DNA of 64,000 nucleotides from Streptococcus oralis subsp. dentisani (GTDB lineage: Bacteria; Bacillota; Bacilli; Lactobacillales; Streptococcaceae), in the NCBI RefSeq assembly GCF_002096335.1, contig NZ_NCUW01000030.1:62001-126000 (forward strand). The letters are read 5' to 3'. The notes under the pieces are model-generated. The model was not told the DNA's origin, did no database searches, and saw only the letters and a program-made list of their open reading frames with translations. Below are positions 8,450 through 18,006 of this stretch, piece by piece. Each line of letters opens with the position of its first letter. Within the stretch, counting starts at the first letter, position 1. The position numbers and the translations under genes are program-made.

Positions 8450-8809
8450 ATGGCACGTGTTAAAGGTGGCGTTGTATCACGCAAACGTCGTAAACGTATT
8501 CTTAAATTAGCAAAAGGTTACTATGGAGCTAAACACATCTTGTTCCGTACTGCAAAAGAACAAGTAATGAACTCTTACTACTATGCATACCGTGACCGTC
8601 GTCAGAAAAAACGTGACTTCCGCAAATTGTGGATCACTCGTATCAATGCGGCAGCTCGTTTGAACGGACTTTCATACTCACAATTGATGCATGGTTTGAA
8701 ATTGGCTGAAATCGAAGTGAACCGTAAAATGCTTGCTGACTTGGCTGTTAACGATGCAGCAGCTTTCACAGCTCTTGCAGATGCAGCTAAAGCAAAACTT
8801 GGTAAATAA
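8450..8809 (+). CDS. rplT: 50S ribosomal protein L20
   Basis: L20 is an early-assembly protein of the 50S subunit and, in Bacillus, the autoregulator of this operon. The 119-residue protein starts [20 protein letters not shown] and carries the expected [15 protein letters not shown] and [13 protein letters not shown] blocks. Codon use is strongly biased, as expected of a highly expressed gene. A terminator follows directly. Confidence 0.98.
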
Positions 8810-8816
8810 TGTTTAT

Positions 8817-8845
8817 AAGACTGGGAAGATTTTCTCAGTCTTTTT
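8817..8845 (+). terminator. Terminator of the infC operon
   Basis: GACTGGGAA pairs with TTCTCAGTC, followed by TTTTT. Confidence 0.88.
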
Positions 8846-8863
8846 AAAAATAAAGGAGAACAT

Positions 8864-9244
8864 ATGGCTTCAAAAATGTTACACACTTGCTTGCGAGTAG
8901 AAAACCTTGAAAAATCAATCGCATTTTATCAAGATGCTTTTGGATTTAAAGAATTGCGTCGCAGAGATTTTCCAGATCATGCCTTCACCATTGTCTATCT
9001 AGGACTTGAGGGTGATGACTACGAATTGGAGTTAACCTATAACTATGACCACGGTCCTTATGTGGTAGGAGATGGCTTTGCCCATATCGCCCTCAGTACA
9101 CCTGACCTTGAGGCACTTCATCAAGAACATAGCGCGAAAGGCTATGAGGTTACAGAGCCAAAAGGCCTACCAGGAACCAAACCAAACTATTACTTTGTCA
9201 AGGATCCTGATGGCTACAAGGTTGAAGTCATTCGTGAAAAATAA
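8864..9244 (+). CDS. gloA: Glyoxalase I-like (lactoylglutathione lyase) protein
   Basis: This 126-residue VOC-fold protein resembles lactoylglutathione lyase, which detoxifies methylglyoxal. It starts MASKMLHTCLRVENLEKSIA and contains the two beta-alpha-beta-beta-beta modules. Likely metal ligands are His7, Glu56, His74 and Glu122, with the FVKDPDGYKVEVI block at the C-terminus. A TAAAGGAG site precedes the ATG. Because streptococci vary in glutathione content, the physiological thiol is uncertain. A long terminator follows, shared with the pyr promoter. Confidence 0.92.
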   Translation: MASKMLHTCLRVENLEKSIAFYQDAFGFKELRRRDFPDHAFTIVYLGLEGDDYELELTYNYDHGPYVVGDGFAHIALSTPDLEALHQEHSAKGYEVTEPKGLPGTKPNYYFVKDPDGYKVEVIREK

Positions 9245-9250
9245 TCCAGT

Positions 9251-9290
9251 AAAGTCAAGTAGAATGTTCGTTTTCTACTTGACTTTTTTA
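9251..9290 (+). terminator. Terminator after gloA, overlapping the pyr -35 box
   Basis: A 14-nt arm starting AAAGTCAAGTAGAA (9251-9264) pairs with TTCTACTTGACTTT across a short loop and is followed by T residues. The right arm contains TTGACT, the -35 hexamer of the next promoter. Confidence 0.9.
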
Positions 9291-9307
9291 CTTTGAAAGA
9301 GTATACT
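9279..9307 (+). promoter_or_regulatory. Promoter of pyrK-pyrDB
   Basis: TTGACT (9279-9284) and TATACT (9302-9307) have exact 17-bp spacing. Transcription should start near 9314, just before the PyrR-binding element. Confidence 0.88.
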
Positions 9308-9322
9308 AATACAAATTTAACC

Positions 9323-9475
9323 TTTAAGGGGAGTCCAGAGAGACTCACAAGGTGTCAGATAAAAGTGATAGGGAAAACTCTCTGCGGAGACCTTTTAGTT
9401 GTGCGCATGAGTTCTGTCCTATCTCGACTGAGACCTTGCACTAGCAAGGTCTTTTCTTTATCTGGTCCCCTTAAA
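9323..9475 (+). promoter_or_regulatory. PyrR-binding attenuator leader
   Basis: The loop GAGTCCAGAGAGACTC (9331-9346) is a textbook PyrR-binding hairpin: a GAGT/ACTC stem around CCAGAGAG. PyrR with UMP or UTP stabilises it and lets the downstream terminator form, lowering pyrimidine synthesis when pyrimidines are plentiful. The leader is also enclosed by a perfect 10-bp pairing of TTTAAGGGGA (9323-9332) with TCCCCTTAAA (9466-9475). Confidence 0.92.
9429..9457 (+). terminator. PyrR-controlled intrinsic terminator
   Basis: AGACCTTGC (9431-9439) pairs with GCAAGGTCT (9444-9452), followed by TTTCTTT. It is the terminator half of the pyr attenuator. Confidence 0.92.
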
Positions 9476-9492
9476 ATTTAAGGAGGAAAATC

Positions 9493-11242
<1,750 letters not shown>

Positions 11243-11373
11243 GCTAGACTTTCCTTATCGTCAACAAGACATAGAATCTTCATCAATTTGTAATATTTCC
11301 TTCTGTTAACTATGTTACAATAGGTTTTATAAAATAGTAATAGTGTAGATAGTTTTCTACTGAGGAGAATAAA

Positions 11374-13398
11374 ATGAAGAAGATACTACTTGTAAGTACT
11401 GTCGTTCTTTCTATGGCAGGATTTGCAAAGACATCTGTATATGCTGAAGAATCACAGGTTACGAAAAAAACTCAGACCACAGATGTAGTCGAGAAAAAAG
11501 AAGAAGCTACTCCGAAAAAGGAAGTTCCCCGAGTGGAGCCCAAGAAAGAGCCGGTTGTAAAAGAGGAAAATTCTTCTAAAGATGACACATCCAAAAAGGA
11601 AAAAAACGAGGAAGTTATCAAGGAAGGTTGGAAAAAAGAGCAAGGAAACTGGCGTTTTTATGAGAATAACCAGCCCGTCGTAAACTGGACAAAAATTGGT
11701 GGTGTCTGGTATTACTTTGATAAAAACGGTATTATGCTCAGTAATACTATAGTTGATGGTTACCTTATCAAAGGTAACGGTGCTATGGCAGAAAACGATT
11801 GGGTGAAAATATCTGGCAAGCGGTACTATGCTACAGCTTCAGGCAAGATTTCTCGCGACAAATGGGAAAAGATTGAAGGTGTCTGGTATTACTTTGATAA
11901 AAACGGTATTATGCTCAGTAATACTATAGTTGATGGTTACCTTATCAAAGGTAACGGTGCTATGGCAGAAAACGATTGGGTAAAAATATCTGATAAGTGG
12001 TACTATGCTACAGCTTTAGGCAAGATTTCTCATAATAAGTGGGAAAAGATTGAAGATGTCTGGTATTACTTTGATAGAGATGGTGTCATGCTTAGTCGCA
12101 CCATCTATAATGACTATCTCTTCCAAGGTAGTGGTGCTATGGCAGAAAACGATTGGGTGAAAATATCCGACAAGTGGTACTATGCTACAGCTTCAGGAAA
12201 GATTTCTCGCGACAAATGGGAGAAAATCAAAGGGACATGGTACTACTTCAATAGCGATGGTGTGATGGCAAGTAGCCAGTGGAAAAGTGACTACTATCTG
12301 AAAGATAGTGGCGCTATGGCGGAAAAAGAGTGGATTTTTGATAAATCCTACAATAGCTGGTTCTACTTGAAGTCAGGTGGAGCCTACGCTTCCCGTGAAT
12401 GGATTGGTTCATACTACCTTAAATCTGGTGGTTATATGGCCAAAAATGAATGGATTTTTGACAAAGATTACGATGCTTGGTACTATCTAAAAGATGATGG
12501 TCGATATGTAACAGGTACTTTCACGATCAAAGGTAAAGAGTATTCCTTCCAGAATAATGGGAAATGGATCTCAGAGGCAAAATATTACAAAGTGAAGCCA
12601 ATTACTGCTTATGTCTATAGCGCTTCTGGTGAACGATTGAGTTATGTATCGCAAGGAACCATAGTTTCACTTGGGGATGCTCAATCTAAAAAAGATAGTC
12701 AAATACCAGTCAATATTTCTGGTTTATCCGGCTTCATGAATAAAAGTGATTTAGTAGCTATTGATAAAGAAAGTGAGTTTGTCCCTCACTATACAAGCGA
12801 TGGCAAGTATTTTTACCATGAGTTGTCACCTTATGTGAGTCTCCGTGTTGCTCCACATAGCTCGGCTATGACCATTGGTAAGAAATATTATTCAACTGAT
12901 GGGCTTCATTTTGATAGCTTTACCATTGAAAATCCTTTCCTCTTTAGAGATTTGACTAAACCAAGTAATTACAGTGCAGCTGAATTGGATAAAGTTTATT
13001 CTTTGATGAATATTCGGGATAGTCGCCTCGCTGGTAAGGGAGCTATTTTTAAGGAAGCTGAGGAACGATATGGTGTGAATGCTCTTTACTTAATGGCCCA
13101 TAGTGCACTTGAGAGTGCTTGGGGACGGAGCCAGATAGCTAAGGATAAGAATAATTTCTTTGGAATTGCAGCTTATGATTCGAGCCCGTATACCTCAGCC
13201 AAGAAATTTGATGATGTGGATAAGGGGATCCTCGGCGCGGCTAAGTGGATTCGTGAGAACTACATTGACCGTGGAAGAGATCACTTGGGGAACAAGGCGA
13301 CAGGAATGAATGTTCTCTATGCTTCTGACCCATATTGGGGTGAAAAAATAGCTAGCATCATGATGAACATCAATAGCAAACTTGGTGGGAAAGACTAA
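11374..13398 (+). CDS. lytB: Choline-binding endo-beta-N-acetylglucosaminidase LytB
   Basis: LytB cuts peptidoglycan glycan strands to separate daughter cells. The 674-residue protein has a signal peptide (about 1-24, cleaved after VYA) and a Lys/Glu/Pro-rich spacer to about residue 85. A long choline-binding repeat array (about 88-410, GxWYYF units) anchors it to phosphocholine on teichoic acid. An SH3b-like and a small helical region follow. The C-terminal GH73-like catalytic domain (about 530-674) has MAHSALESAWGRS, where Glu580 is the likely catalytic acid. Three 177-bp units in the array are nearly identical at DNA level. The gene follows pyrDB as in pneumococcus. Confidence 0.96.
   Translation: MKKILLVSTVVLSMAGFAKTSVYAEESQVTKKTQTTDVVEKKEEATPKKEVPRVEPKKEPVVKEENSSKDDTSKKEKNEEVIKEGWKKEQGNWRFYENNQPVVNWTKIGGVWYYFDKNGIMLSNTIVDGYLIKGNGAMAENDWVKISGKRYYATASGKISRDKWEKIEGVWYYFDKNGIMLSNTIVDGYLIKGNGAMAENDWVKISDKWYYATALGKISHNKWEKIEDVWYYFDRDGVMLSRTIYNDYLFQGSGAMAENDWVKISDKWYYATASGKISRDKWEKIKGTWYYFNSDGVMASSQWKSDYYLKDSGAMAEKEWIFDKSYNSWFYLKSGGAYASREWIGSYYLKSGGYMAKNEWIFDKDYDAWYYLKDDGRYVTGTFTIKGKEYSFQNNGKWISEAKYYKVKPITAYVYSASGERLSYVSQGTIVSLGDAQSKKDSQIPVNISGLSGFMNKSDLVAIDKESEFVPHYTSDGKYFYHELSPYVSLRVAPHSSAMTIGKKYYSTDGLHFDSFTIENPFLFRDLTKPSNYSAAELDKVYSLMNIRDSRLAGKGAIFKEAEERYGVNALYLMAHSALESAWGRSQIAKDKNNFFGIAAYDSSPYTSAKKFDDVDKGILGAAKWIRENYIDRGRDHLGNKATGMNVLYASDPYWGEKIASIMMNINSKLGGKD
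11704..12234 (+). repeat. Three 177-bp tandem repeats in the choline-binding array of lytB
   Basis: The period is exactly 177 bp (59 residues): equivalent codons occur at 11704, 11881 and 12058, with the array running into a diverged unit at 12235. The first two copies are identical over more than 100 bp. Confidence 0.9.
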
Positions 13399-13507
13399 CT
13401 AAATGCTGCTATGTGGTAATATATTTCCCCAAAACAATTAGGCATTATACTAAAAGTAAGGATTGAGTTCTGTATTGTACAGGGCCCAGTTCTTTTAGTT
13501 ATGCGAC

Positions 13508-13543
13508 TATTAATCCGTATAGCTTTGTAAGGTGCGAGACAAA
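13508..13543. repeat. Dispersed 36-bp sequence, copy 1
   Basis: It starts TATTAATCCGT, then has TGTAAGGT and AGACAA. A second copy lies at 25769-25804 with 27 of 35 positions identical, including these three blocks. I do not recognise it as BOX or RUP; an insertion-element end is possible. Confidence 0.5.
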
Positions 13544-13566
13544 TTTATAAGAAAACATTCGTGTGG

Positions 13567-13572
13567 TATAAT
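13567..13572 (+). promoter_or_regulatory. Extended -10 promoter before the membrane-protein gene
   Basis: TGGTATAAT forms an extended -10 box. No good -35 is visible. Confidence 0.55.
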
Positions 13573-13680
13573 AGAGAGGAAAAGGGGTTAAAACTACAGT
13601 GGGTAGATGTCATTCAATTCGAGGTTTTAAGAGCTTGTATCTTTTGATTATGGAGTGTTTGAGTTAGGGAGGGAGTGGAA

Positions 13681-14245
13681 ATGAAAGAAAAGGAATAAAC
13701 AATATAAAGGACTAGTTCATCTAGGAGAGTTTAAAAACAAATTGGTTTACTATGACCTAAAAGGAAGGAAACTGTATTTTTCAATTCTAGAAAGAACTTC
13801 TAAGAGTCAACAGTACTTTATTCTTTCCTTGATATTACTAGCTCTTCCATTTATTAGATTCTTGAATGGACTGACAATCTTTAGTATAGCTGAGCACAAG
13901 TATCTTTATTTGATTCTATTCTCTTGTCTTTTCTTACTTATCGGTAAATTGCTGGATATCTATTTTAAAAAAGATTTGGAGTTGTATCCTGCTTTATTTA
14001 CAGATTTGGAGTACATAGAATTCCTAGAAGTAGTAAAGAAAAGTGGAGCTGTTGTTACTTCTGTACTTCGTGCTAGCTTTATTAGTTTATTAGTATCCTT
14101 GATTGCCTACCTAATATATCCTAGTTTTTTGCCATTATTTTTCCACTCGATGCTTTTGTTTATTCTCTATTTGTGTATAGCCAATAATTTGCACAGGAGA
14201 AAGAAGGTAATGGAGAGTTTGATAAGAAATGTGCGCACCAACTAA
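13681..14245 (+). pseudogene. Integral membrane protein gene, frameshifted near its start
   Basis: The ATG at 13681 has a good site (GGGAGTGG) but reads only five codons before TAA at 13696. Removing one G from the pair at 13692-13693 joins it to an open frame that runs to 14245 and begins MKEKNKQYKGLVHLGEFKN. The product of about 187 residues has about four membrane helices (near KSQQYFILSLILLALPF, YLYLILFSCLFLLIG, SFISLLVSLIAYLIY and HSMLLFILYLC). I do not recognise the family. Translation from an internal TTG (13742) is possible but has no clear ribosome binding site. Confidence 0.6.
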
Positions 14246-14417
14246 ATCTTTTTTGGTCTATGATAATTCTGCAATGTTAAATAAAGGAAGCAAATTTATA
14301 CGACAATAGAAATTCAGCAATACAAAAGTTGTACGATATTAAAAAACAACAATGATTATGAGAAATAGATTGAATAAATACCTAGAAATAGGCAGAATTA
14401 ACCAATGGAGTAATTAA

Positions 14418-15296
14418 ATGAAGACATATAGACTAAAAACAGATACCGAGTGGGATATTATGAGGTATAAAAAAGCAATTGAAAATCACAGAGAAATAGA
14501 TGCTTTCTTAGGTATTGATCCCGAGTATAGGATAGGTCATCGAGATTCATATTATCAAGATATTACGGATACTCATATTTTGATAGAATATTGCCTTTAT
14601 CCAATTTATGTAGGCGGAGATTTTGATATTCCAGACCGAGTTTTAGATATTTTAAAGGAGTTGGCTTCTAGTCAGGATACTATACATTTGTATCAAGTTG
14701 TATCATTTATCAAAAAACAAGAAGATTTACTGGGAGAATATGATGCTTTACCTTTTATCATTGATGTGGAGAACATAGTACCTATTGTTCTTGAAAGTAT
14801 TTATAATCTTCCTAATGAGAAAAAGGTTGATTATTACCGTAATATTTGTAATTTAATTGATTCCATGGAGCTTTTCAAAAGCTGTGATAAAAACAAAGTA
14901 GAATATATTGTTAATGAGCAGAAGAAAGAGGAAAATAAGAATAGAAGAAAAATTAAATCAGTTGCAGAAGTATGGCCAATTGTACTAGACGTTACAAATA
15001 TTGATGCGATGGGTGTTTCAGATGACCATTTAGAGTTGTTGTTGATTGATGAAAACAAATGGATAGAGTCATTAGAAGAAGAACATTTGTTGAAGCTTCA
15101 AGAAAAACTCAACAACTATATTTATTTCCTCGAAAGCAAGCAGTATGTGGCACGATATGGCGATAGTTTTGACAGAAAAGTCATCCATATCACTTTCCAG
15201 TATTCTCCATCGGATAATGGACTAGCCTTCCTCGCAGCTGTTCAGAAGGTATTACAACCAACGGATATGAGTTTGAAGATAGAATTGCCAGAGTAA
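14418..15296 (+). CDS. DUF6572-like protein of the accessory region
   Basis: This 292-residue protein is soluble and acidic. The C-terminal third (about 185-292, with LDVTNIDAMGVSDDHLELLL, a tryptophan, and LNNYIYFLESKQYVARYGD) resembles the DUF6572 domain, often seen near polymorphic toxins. The N-terminal half has no recognised domain, and a lysine/glutamate-rich linker joins the two. The start has a GGAG site. A terminator follows. An immunity-like role is inference from domain memory and neighbourhood. Confidence 0.65.
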   Translation: MKTYRLKTDTEWDIMRYKKAIENHREIDAFLGIDPEYRIGHRDSYYQDITDTHILIEYCLYPIYVGGDFDIPDRVLDILKELASSQDTIHLYQVVSFIKKQEDLLGEYDALPFIIDVENIVPIVLESIYNLPNEKKVDYYRNICNLIDSMELFKSCDKNKVEYIVNEQKKEENKNRRKIKSVAEVWPIVLDVTNIDAMGVSDDHLELLLIDENKWIESLEEEHLLKLQEKLNNYIYFLESKQYVARYGDSFDRKVIHITFQYSPSDNGLAFLAAVQKVLQPTDMSLKIELPE

Positions 15297-15299
15297 TAA

Positions 15300-15324
15300 A
15301 GAGAGCGAAATCCGCTCTCTTTTT
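15300..15324 (+). terminator. Terminator after the DUF6572-like gene
   Basis: GAGAGCG pairs with CGCTCTC, followed by TTTTT. Confidence 0.88.
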
Positions 15325-15328
15325 GTGG

Positions 15329-15334
15329 TATAAT
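15329..15334 (+). promoter_or_regulatory. Extended -10 promoter before the anchored-protein pair
   Basis: TGGTATAAT lies just behind the terminator. The -35 is not consensus. It would give a 5' region of about 135 nt before the next gene. Confidence 0.55.
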
Positions 15335-15475
15335 GGGACAAAGACATTTTCCTTTTGCTTTTCTGTTTGGCAATCATTTCAAAGCAGATTCAAAAGATGG
15401 CGAATAGTCTAAATCAGGTTAAAGGAAAAGTTAAGAGTATTTCGAACAGAAATATGGCAAATAAGGAGGAGAGAA

Positions 15476-16567
15476 ATGAAGAAAGTACTACTAATAGTCG
15501 GATCTGTCCTGTTGGGTGTTCTGCTTCTATGGGGCTATCATAGTTATCAACAATCAGAACAGGATAAACAAGAACGCCAAAAATCAGAGCAGGCCAAGCA
15601 AGAACCTCAAAAATATGAAAATATGGGTTACTATACAGGAAAATGGGAAATTGATTCTTATGAGTTTTTAGAAGATGGCAGGGGAGTGGCCGTGCATTGG
15701 AAGTCGCTGAATCCAGAAGAAGACCGATTGTTTGCCAAATACAATCCAGAAGTAGCTGAGAACTTTTTAGGCGTTCATGGGGCCTCTAATCAACGCTATA
15801 TTGTTCGTGATTATTTCCATAATTTTACCCATAGAAGGATACAAAAATTACCTAAAGAGGATCCTGACGTTTATTATGCCATGTCCATTTATCGAATAGG
15901 TGATCGAAAATTGGAAGGGAGTCAGCTCGATATTTATAAACTTGTAGAGGACTATAACCCTGATTATATACCCGAAAAAACTGGTGGTATTATCGAAAAG
16001 GATGGTAAAGATTATATATCCATACAAGTATACAAACGAGGATGGAAACTATCACAGGAAAGTCATTTATGGTTAAATTTAGAAACCAAGCAAATTGATT
16101 GGGAAGACACAAAAATACAACAGTATCCTAAAACTCCTTCGGTAGATCTAGGTTCTTTAAAAGAGAAATTGATAGAGATGACTATCTTACAAACTTACTA
16201 TGATAGTCTTCGCCAAAATCAACTTTCTTTTCATCAAGATGTATTGAAGGGAAGTGTTTTAGAGACAGTTGCGCCTAAGGTTTATCAATTATTAAGTGAG
16301 CAAGATTCACAGTTTTTCCTTTTGATTGATTCCAAGTATGATTATGATAAGGTTTATGGAGATGTTCCACAGTTTCTTGATTTGTATCAGCTTTTTGTCC
16401 CAGCAAATACGAATCTTTACGAAGGATTGATGATTCCAGCCGAACTTAGCAAGGATGATCAAGAACATTCAATCAATACCAAAGAAGAATTTGACTTGTA
16501 TTACGATGTTGCTAAAGACCGCGAACTAAACAAACAACGTCGAATATTAGTTGAAAAAGGAGAATAA
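15476..16567 (+). CDS. Membrane-anchored protein of unknown function, 363 aa
   Basis: I do not recognise this protein. It has one N-terminal membrane segment (about residues 4-20) and then a Gln/Glu/Lys-rich stretch (22-45) likely to be a coiled coil. An extracytoplasmic domain of about 310 residues follows. A segment near residues 155-190 (LDIYKLVEDYNPDY, then DGKDYISIQV) matches the corresponding part of the next gene, so the two appear to be diverged paralogues. The start has the strong site AAGGAGGAG. It could be a receptor, immunity protein or surface sensor; nothing in the sequence decides this. Confidence 0.75.
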   Translation: MKKVLLIVGSVLLGVLLLWGYHSYQQSEQDKQERQKSEQAKQEPQKYENMGYYTGKWEIDSYEFLEDGRGVAVHWKSLNPEEDRLFAKYNPEVAENFLGVHGASNQRYIVRDYFHNFTHRRIQKLPKEDPDVYYAMSIYRIGDRKLEGSQLDIYKLVEDYNPDYIPEKTGGIIEKDGKDYISIQVYKRGWKLSQESHLWLNLETKQIDWEDTKIQQYPKTPSVDLGSLKEKLIEMTILQTYYDSLRQNQLSFHQDVLKGSVLETVAPKVYQLLSEQDSQFFLLIDSKYDYDKVYGDVPQFLDLYQLFVPANTNLYEGLMIPAELSKDDQEHSINTKEEFDLYYDVAKDRELNKQRRILVEKGE

Positions 16568-16620
16568 GAGGACGATTCGTCCTATGTATTTAAACTCAAA
16601 TAAAGGAGGATTTTTACCAA

Positions 16621-17529
16621 ATGAAATACCTAAAGACTCTCAGCTTCCGAACTAAGGTGTTTGTGGGCTTGCTTCTAGTTTCTTTGGTGGGCTATGGTGT
16701 TTATGCCTATACCTGGCCCATATATGTCCAATGGCAGGAAGACCATGAGGTATTGATAGTTAAAACAGAGGTGGAGCGCATTGAAACCTTTGGTTCCCAG
16801 AACCGTTATGTTTATTATAAAATGAAGGAGCCTATGATTCCAGTTGTTTTATCCAATCATTTTGTTATAAGTAATGCAAAGTTTGTTGGGAGGAGCGAGA
16901 GTAATCTGGTGGAATTAACGCTAGATGTTTATGATCTCAATCATTTAGAGAACCTACCAAAGACGATTGATGTAGTCAAACTGATCCAAACCTATGACCA
17001 AAATTATAGAGTAGATTTTTATTCTACAAGAAATTACACTAATGATGGGAAAGATTATTTAGTTTTTTCTTTGAGGAATAAGCAAAATAGAGAAGATAAG
17101 AAGGAGGTTGCTTTGGATGTAGCTTCTGAACAGATAGTACCAGCTCTACCTACAGATAAAGCAGAATCAAAACGAACCCCTTTTTCGTTCGATTATACCA
17201 ATCTAGATAAGATAGCTACTGAATACGGCTTCATACCCACTTACGATTTAGCCTACAGTAATGATTCAAAAGTGAGAGAAGATACTAATATAAACTTTAT
17301 TAGGGACTACCCCGAATATTATAAGGCTATGGAGGGAGCCGCTAATATAGTAGTTAGAAAAGGAGCCTATTCCGATCCGGAAGCTATTTTCCAAGATATG
17401 CGGCATTGGTTTGCGCCGGTTGGTCAGGATAAGCTAGATGTTGTTGGGATAGATCCCAAAACAAAGGAAGAGACTCCGCTCAACAGTTACCAAGAGTATC
17501 AGGAATGGTATGAGAAACACGTAAAATAG
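16621..17529 (+). CDS. Membrane-anchored protein of unknown function, 302 aa (paralogue)
   Basis: This protein has one membrane segment (about residues 11-31) followed by a tryptophan-rich juxtamembrane stretch and an outer domain. The segment IDVVKLIQTYDQNY, then DGKDYLVFSL, aligns with the preceding protein, which supports a duplication. AAAGGAGG precedes the ATG by a slightly long spacer. The pair is separated by 53 bp, so they are probably co-transcribed. Function is unknown. Confidence 0.75.
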   Translation: MKYLKTLSFRTKVFVGLLLVSLVGYGVYAYTWPIYVQWQEDHEVLIVKTEVERIETFGSQNRYVYYKMKEPMIPVVLSNHFVISNAKFVGRSESNLVELTLDVYDLNHLENLPKTIDVVKLIQTYDQNYRVDFYSTRNYTNDGKDYLVFSLRNKQNREDKKEVALDVASEQIVPALPTDKAESKRTPFSFDYTNLDKIATEYGFIPTYDLAYSNDSKVREDTNINFIRDYPEYYKAMEGAANIVVRKGAYSDPEAIFQDMRHWFAPVGQDKLDVVGIDPKTKEETPLNSYQEYQEWYEKHVK

Positions 17530-17840
17530 ATTTGGAAGGACTCCACCAAGGCTTGGAGACTGTCAAAAGTCTGGGCAAGAATGTTTCTGATTTTTTCCAT
17601 GGTATTTCTATTCGATGAAATTCAATCACAAATTAGTTTAGTTCAGTGGAAGAAATAGATAATGAATTAGTAAAAATTGACTGGATAAAAAGGTTATGTC
17701 ATCTGCAGATAATCTGATTTCGTACTTCAATTCTAGTATGAAGACTATGTAGAAATGATTTTATTGGTCAAATTTGAAAGCAACATTCAGTGCTGAGATA
17801 CAATATTGTTAATAAAAATTTAGAACTAGTTTTCCTATAT
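17530..17840 (+). other. Gene debris in the accessory region
   Basis: This AT-rich stretch has no intact gene but holds several short protein-like segments in different frames. One reads LEGLHQGLETVKSLGKNV and ends at a stop near 17620. Others read DEIQSQISLVQWKK, then VEEIDNELVKIDWIK and, one frame over, VMSSADNLISYFNSSMKTM. The helical, Ser/Asn/Lys-rich character suggests remnants of one or more small genes, possibly of a secreted-toxin locus. The identity is not established. Confidence 0.4.
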
Positions 17841-17847
17841 TTTTACG

Positions 17848-17876
17848 TTGATTCAGTCAGATAAATAGCTTATAAT
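17848..17876 (+). promoter_or_regulatory. Promoter of the TPM-domain gene
   Basis: TTGATT (17848-17853) and TATAAT (17871-17876) are 17 bp apart, leaving a leader of about 125 nt. Confidence 0.8.
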
Positions 17877-18006
17877 GGAACTACCTTTTACGATAGATCG
17901 ATAGAAAGATGACTTTATTAAAGTAATTCTATTTTAAAAAAGAATATCCTTTATTCTCGTTCTTATTGAAATTGTAAATTGTCAACAAAAGGAAGATTCG
18001 ACTTTC

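Larger units (their letters stand above)
13399..13680. other. Intergenic region after lytB
   Basis: No gene is supported here. It holds a GGGCCC-containing sequence near 13484 without a convincing terminator shape, one copy of a 36-bp dispersed sequence, and an extended -10 promoter for the next gene. Confidence 0.6.

Noticed and set aside
11316..11321. A lytB promoter at TACAAT with an upstream TG
   Set aside because: No acceptable -35 is visible, and several AT-rich alternatives exist in the same gap.
15355..15543. A 62-codon frame before the 363-residue anchored protein
   Set aside because: It starts without a binding site and runs into the next gene. The segment ANSLNQVKGKVKSISNRN looks protein-like and may be debris, but it is too short to call.
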